Source of the DNA: Pagrus major
Lineage: Eukaryota; Chordata; Actinopteri; Spariformes; Sparidae
Direction: 5' to 3'
Assembly (NCBI RefSeq): GCF_040436345.1
Contig: NC_133230.1
Coordinates: 14,642,197 to 14,706,196 of the forward strand
DNA: 64,000 nt
Part shown: positions 59,972 to 64,000 of the stretch, piece after piece
How the letters are laid out: every line of letters starts with the position of its first letter
Position numbering within the stretch: position 1 is the first letter of the stretch
Position numbers and translations under genes: made by a program
The notes under the pieces: model-generated
Told to the model about the DNA's origin: nothing
Database searches by the model: none
The model's input: only the letters and a program-made list of their open reading frames with translations

Positions 59972-60229
59972 ACTTGTTTGTGCTCAGACTTAATGAGTTC
60001 TTCTTGATGTTTTGAGCTGAGGGGTAGGTAGGAGTAATGACTTCCTCCTCGTTGTACTGGAACACAAAACCTGATAAACCTCATTCTTGCAAGTTGTTCT
60101 CCATTCAGTCGCTCTCACCTGACGATTGTCATTGCCTTTTTCTTATCCCACTCGAGTGAGACGCTTAGTTGTACCTCTGAAGTTTATTTTTAAAAAAAGG
60201 AGTCTCTTCACCTCGTAACCCCGAGAAGG

Positions 60230-63200
60230 ATGAACAACCTTTGCAAAGCAGTGATCGTCCTGAGTGCCTTCATTGCAGCGGGTAAGATGAGAATAACATT
60301 TAATTTCCGAGGTGAAAAGTTTGTTTTAGTTTTATTTATTTGTTAAGCACAGTCTAACACTGTATAAGACTAATGTTGGGCAAAATAAACGACTGTTATT
60401 TTCTTTCTTTCATTTTTAATTTAAACTAGTACAACAGGTTTATTATGATGGACAGAAATAAATGTTCAGGACTAAGTGTTTTTTTAGCCAAACCAATAAC
60501 GATGAGTGGTTACATTAATGCTGTTCATTATTAAGTGTCTGGCCGAACACTAATTGCCGCAGGTCTAAACAGGATTTACCGTTCAAATGAACCTCAAAGC
60601 AAACCAGATTTTCAGAAATGATATTAAGAAGGAAGTCTGTAGACAAAAACAAAAGAAAAACCCAAAAAGAAGAATCAGCGTATTATCTATTTGCCTAAAA
60701 TATAGAGATGCATGAACTCTCTAGAAATGAAAGAAAGTGTGTAAAGAAGAGACTGAAAAGAAAACAACAGAGGAAGCCTTCGGAAAACTAACATTTCGTT
60801 TCTGGGAATAACAGTAGATCAGATACAGACGATGGCATTCGTTAGTGAGTTGTTATCTTTGCTCGGTACTCTTTCGTTTTCTTCCATACATGTTCCAGTC
60901 GCTTCCTGCTTCAGCGTAAGAGACTTTTCAAGTATCAACAATGCTTACATTCAGATTTTTTTATAACTTGAGTACTTTTTAAGATATTGTGCTTTTTTGC
61001 AGTGTAGGTAAATGGAAGCAATGGACATAAAATGCATACTGTACATACATACTGTACATTAGAGACGACTCGAGTCATTGTGACTCGCACACGAGTTGAC
61101 TCAAGTCACTGCTGACATGACAGAAAATGACTTAAGACCTGACTTGGACTTGGAGCTAAATACTCTGGGATTTACTTGCGACTCAGACCAAATGACTCGA
61201 GTCACATGTCTGCTGTACACACTGCACATACCTCGGTACTGTATTTACTCTACATACATACTGTACAAATATTACTGGCACACACACACAGACTGTATTT
61301 TCTATTTACTGCCTCTACTGTACAGGAGTTAACCTTCTCTTGGCTGTAGCTTCGTATTAACAGACAGATATGGGAGTGATATTGATCTTCTCAACCAACT
61401 CAACAAGGAAACAAGTAGGCATATTTCAAATGGTTCTGTTTAATTGTTAGGTCATCCTTCAGTAGACTACCTGGAAACTGTAATTTGTGTACTCTTTGAT
61501 GTGTATTTCATGTCACATAAGACAAAGATTTCTGACTCTTTTGGACTTTCTTTTGTCCGATTCTTCCAAATAGACCTGAAAGACCCAGATGTGTTTTAAT
61601 AGGGCACGTTTCAGCATTTTAGATATATGATCCCACCATTTAAAGATGCTGTGATGTGTTTTACTTTGTTTTCGTTTTACTTTGTTATTTGTTTATAAAT
61701 TTTCTTCAGAAAATGCAAATCATTTACTTAAAACTGCATTTAAATAACATTTGGTACTACCAGAACATTTTATAAACAAAAACAAAGTAAAACACATCAC
61801 AGCATCTTGTCTTTAAATGGTGGGATCATATCTAAAATGCTGAAACGTGCCCTATTAAAACACATCTGGGTCCTTCAGGTCTATCTGGAAGAATCGGACA
61901 AAAGAAAGTCCAAAAGAGCCAGAAATCTTTGTCTTATATGACATGAAATACACATCAAGAGTACACAAATGACAGTTTCCAGGTAGTCAACTGAAGGATG
62001 ACCTAACAATTAAACCATTTGAAATATGCCTACTTGTTTCCTTGTTGAGATGGTTGAGAAGATCAATATCACTCCCATACCTGTCCGTTAAATATGAAGC
62101 TACAGCCAAGAGAAGGTTAACTTAGCTTAGCTTAGCTTAGCACAAACACTGGAAACAGGGGGAAAGAGCTAGCCTGGCTCTGTCCAAATCTGACTCTAAT
62201 GTTTTTCTTCTGTCTTTCCATTAAACAGCACAAAGCCTGACCTGTCGCCAGTGCGTCATTGGTATATTTGGGTCGTGTTTCTTTGGGAGCGACGTCACAT
62301 GTAATAATGGGACCGAGAGCTGCTTCACTGGAGAAGCACGTAAGGAAACCGACTGCATCACTCTGAAGACACAACAAAGATTGAGCCGCCATTTTTGACA
62401 GCATACTAGGCTAGCTGTTAAATATGTCACTGTAAAATGTATTCATCAGGCACAAAAGACAAAACTGAATAATCACGTAAGCTAATGTTACGCTGAATGC
62501 TAACAAAGCATCGGCTAATCATTCATAGGCTAATTAATCTCCCACTATCTAGGTAAATAAAACACATATTAGCTTACCTTTGCGGGTGACAGTCTATTTG
62601 CTGTTGATGACATCACACACCAGTCCCTGATTAGCCTAGCCTATGTAGCAACACATTAGCCTCAGATAGCTTACATATAGCTAGCTTGTTTAGCAGCTAA
62701 CTAAATTAACAAATCACAAACCAGCTGAACTAAAAATTATACCATCCAAGAACGACCAAAACGGAGTCAGATTACGTAAAACTACATCTCCCACGTGCCC
62801 CACAGATTGGAAAACAAAATGGCGGCTGTAACATTGTCAGTTGAGCTCCACAGCTAACTGACAATGTTACGGCCGCCATTTTGTCCAATCTGTGACTGAG
62901 CAAACATCCACAGGCGGCTGTTAGATTGTCATGAAAGCGTAATTCTTGGATTGTATAATTTTTTTTAGTTCAGCTTGTTTGTGAATGTCGATTTGTGATT
63001 TAGTTAGCTGCTAAACAATGGAGAGGATTAGCCTTCCTTAAATTTTTACATTTGCTGACATCCATCTGTGTTTTCGATCCTCTCTAGAGTTCAACGCCAC
63101 CGGGGCAATCAGCCTGCACATCCGCGGCTGCCTGGACACGGACCTGTGTGGGAGAACGTTGTCTGGCAGCCTCCTGGGTGCCGGCTACACCAGCAGCTTC

Positions 63201-63311
63201 CAGTGTTGTACAACCAACCTGTGTAATGGAGCCACTTCAGTCCAGCTCCCTCTGACGGTGGCCATCTTTGCTGCCATCCTGTCCTCTCTGTGGGGCTTGT
63301 GGGAGATGTAG
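60230..63311 (+). CDS. Ly6/uPAR family protein, ly6-E
   Basis: Exons 60230-60281, 62229-62339 and 63088-63311 give 128 residues. Signal peptide MNNLCKAVIVLSAFIAA; mature start AQSLTCRQC. Exon 2 adds GSC, TC and SC; exon 3 adds RGC, DLC, FQCCTTNLCN. Sequons: NGT and NAT. Tail SVQLPLTVAIFAAILSSLWG, then LWEM and stop. No clear TATA box lies at the spacing used by the other four genes (only a GATAAA at 60,072). Intron 1 carries an 0.8-kb palindrome ending next to the exon 2 acceptor; intron 2 carries a foldback repeat. The last codons, stop and first 3' UTR bases have an inverted copy in intron 2. Expected to be a GPI-anchored surface protein. Confidence 0.87.
61328..62121. repeat. Large inverted repeat (palindrome), ~0.8 kb
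   Basis: The left arm (61,328-~61,699) and right arm (~61,771-62,121) are reverse complements with only scattered differences, both ending in GTTAAC. The loop is about 70 nt. Shared examples: 'ggacaaaagaaagtccaaaa' (right) against 'ttttggactttcttttgtcc' (left), and 'atagggcacgtttcagcatt' (left) against its inverse on the right. The outer ~100 nt of each arm is family A MITE sequence; the inner ~250 nt is not. Confidence 0.93.
62015..62190. mobile_element. Family A fragment, copy 6, at the exon 2 acceptor
   Basis: 'gaagctacagccaagagaag', 'ttagcttagcttagcttagc', 'gaaagagctagcctggctct' match family A. It forms the right end of the palindrome and stops less than 50 nt before the ly6-E exon 2 acceptor at 62,228. 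Confidence 0.65.
62691..63013. repeat. Foldback element with inner hairpin
   Basis: Outer arms: 'tagcagctaactaaat' (62,691) pairs with 'tttagttagctgcta' (ending 63,013), continuing through 'caaatcacaaa' / 'tttgtgatt'-type matches. An inner hairpin at 62,801-62,894 pairs cacagattgg...caaaatggcggc with gccgccattttg...ccaatctgtg. Intermediate segments do not pair. Confidence 0.8.
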
Positions 63312-64000
63312 TTTTACACAATCTGACTCCGTCTTGGTCGTTACCCTAAATTGATATACTACTTTTAAATCTGTATGTAATCAAGAGATCATTTTCATAA
63401 AATCCACAAAGCATTCAAATCACAATGATTAAAACAATTCATTAATACTTTTCTGCCTTGTGTCATTATTATTATACACATTGAGATCATATGATCATTT
63501 TATGTTGTTTACTTTATGTGACCTTGAGGGATTTCACATTTTGCAGTTACATTTTTAGCTATATTCTACTATTATTAGTCTAATTTTATTTAAATTTGAC
63601 TACTTTTTGCCAAAAAAATTAATAAATCAGTATTTCAACACCAGAATTAAATTCCTAGCAGTATGGTTAGGCATCTAAAAAAGCTTTTAGAGACCTAATT
63701 TCCTAATAATTTCCTAAGAACTATGTAACCTATAGCGAAATAGCGATGTAGCTGTGTGAGTTATTCTAGTTAATGAGTTGTGATGAGTTTAAAAACCCTT
63801 GCAAAAATATTATATGACATGACACACAATATTTTAGAGATTTTTTTGGAGTGGAGGTGCTGTGGATCAGTGGTTAACTTCTCATAGTTTCACATCAAAT
63901 ATCCCCGCTGACAGAAAGTTCTGTGCTTTTGTAGCCTATTAAATGTTTTCCTTTATCAAAACATGCTTCCCTGAATAATAGAAACTTCCAGAAACGCTGC
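63312..64000. other. ly6-E 3' UTR and downstream flank
   Basis: AT-rich, no further gene seen. An AATAAA at 63,621-63,626 is a candidate ly6-E end signal. Whether the array continues beyond the window cannot be told. Confidence 0.5.

Overview
The window is vertebrate nuclear DNA, almost certainly from a percomorph (spiny-rayed) teleost. Coding sequence lies in short exons with GT-AG introns. The DNA between genes is AT-rich and full of short inverted-repeat elements of kinds common in such fish (ends TTAAAGG...CCTTTAA), CA/GT microsatellites and one truncated L2-like LINE. I see no prokaryotic, viral or organellar features. All seven genes I could build are on the + strand.

Layout. 1-2,000: intergenic DNA with one large inverted-repeat element. 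About 2,050-18,400: prrc2a (BAT2), with a 5' region at 2,050-3,210, sixteen coding exons at 6,026-15,807 (the last exceeds 3 kb) and a 3' UTR ending near 18,400. 18,400-20,040: repeat-rich spacer. About 20,060-24,357 (transcript perhaps to 26,300): csnk2b, the CK2 beta subunit, rebuilt as a full 215-residue protein from six coding exons. 26,300-33,690: gene-free and repeat-rich. 33,839-63,311: a tandem array of five Ly6/uPAR (three-finger) genes, called ly6-A to ly6-E here. Each has the same three-exon plan: a signal-peptide exon with 52 coding nt, a 111-nt exon with cysteines 1-5, and a last exon with cysteines 6-10 and a hydrophobic GPI-type tail. 63,312-64,000: AT-rich flank.

The order prrc2a - csnk2b - Ly6 genes matches the MHC class III region of mammals, where PRRC2A lies a few genes from CSNK2B and CSNK2B lies beside LY6G5B. 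This is therefore a compact fish version of that linkage group; the genes mammals carry between PRRC2A and CSNK2B (BAG6, APOM, GPANK1) are absent. prrc2a encodes a large disordered RNA-associated protein, csnk2b a kinase regulatory subunit, and the Ly6 genes small secreted or GPI-anchored surface proteins. They share linkage, not an obvious pathway.

Most unusual points: (i) prrc2a stops at the point where the mammalian protein continues into a long C-terminal region; (ii) a ~0.8-kb near-perfect palindrome lies in intron 1 of ly6-E; (iii) the stop codon and 3' UTR start of ly6-E have an inverted copy in the same gene's intron 2; (iv) a ~2.8-kb region rich in degenerate 'gttagctaaaagtaatgga' repeats lies in the 10.4-kb intron of ly6-A; (v) a shared TTAA junction between two abutting elements suggests a TTAA target site.

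Exon boundaries were inferred by eye from splice consensus, reading phase and family similarity. No alignment or search was run, and comparisons with human proteins are from memory.
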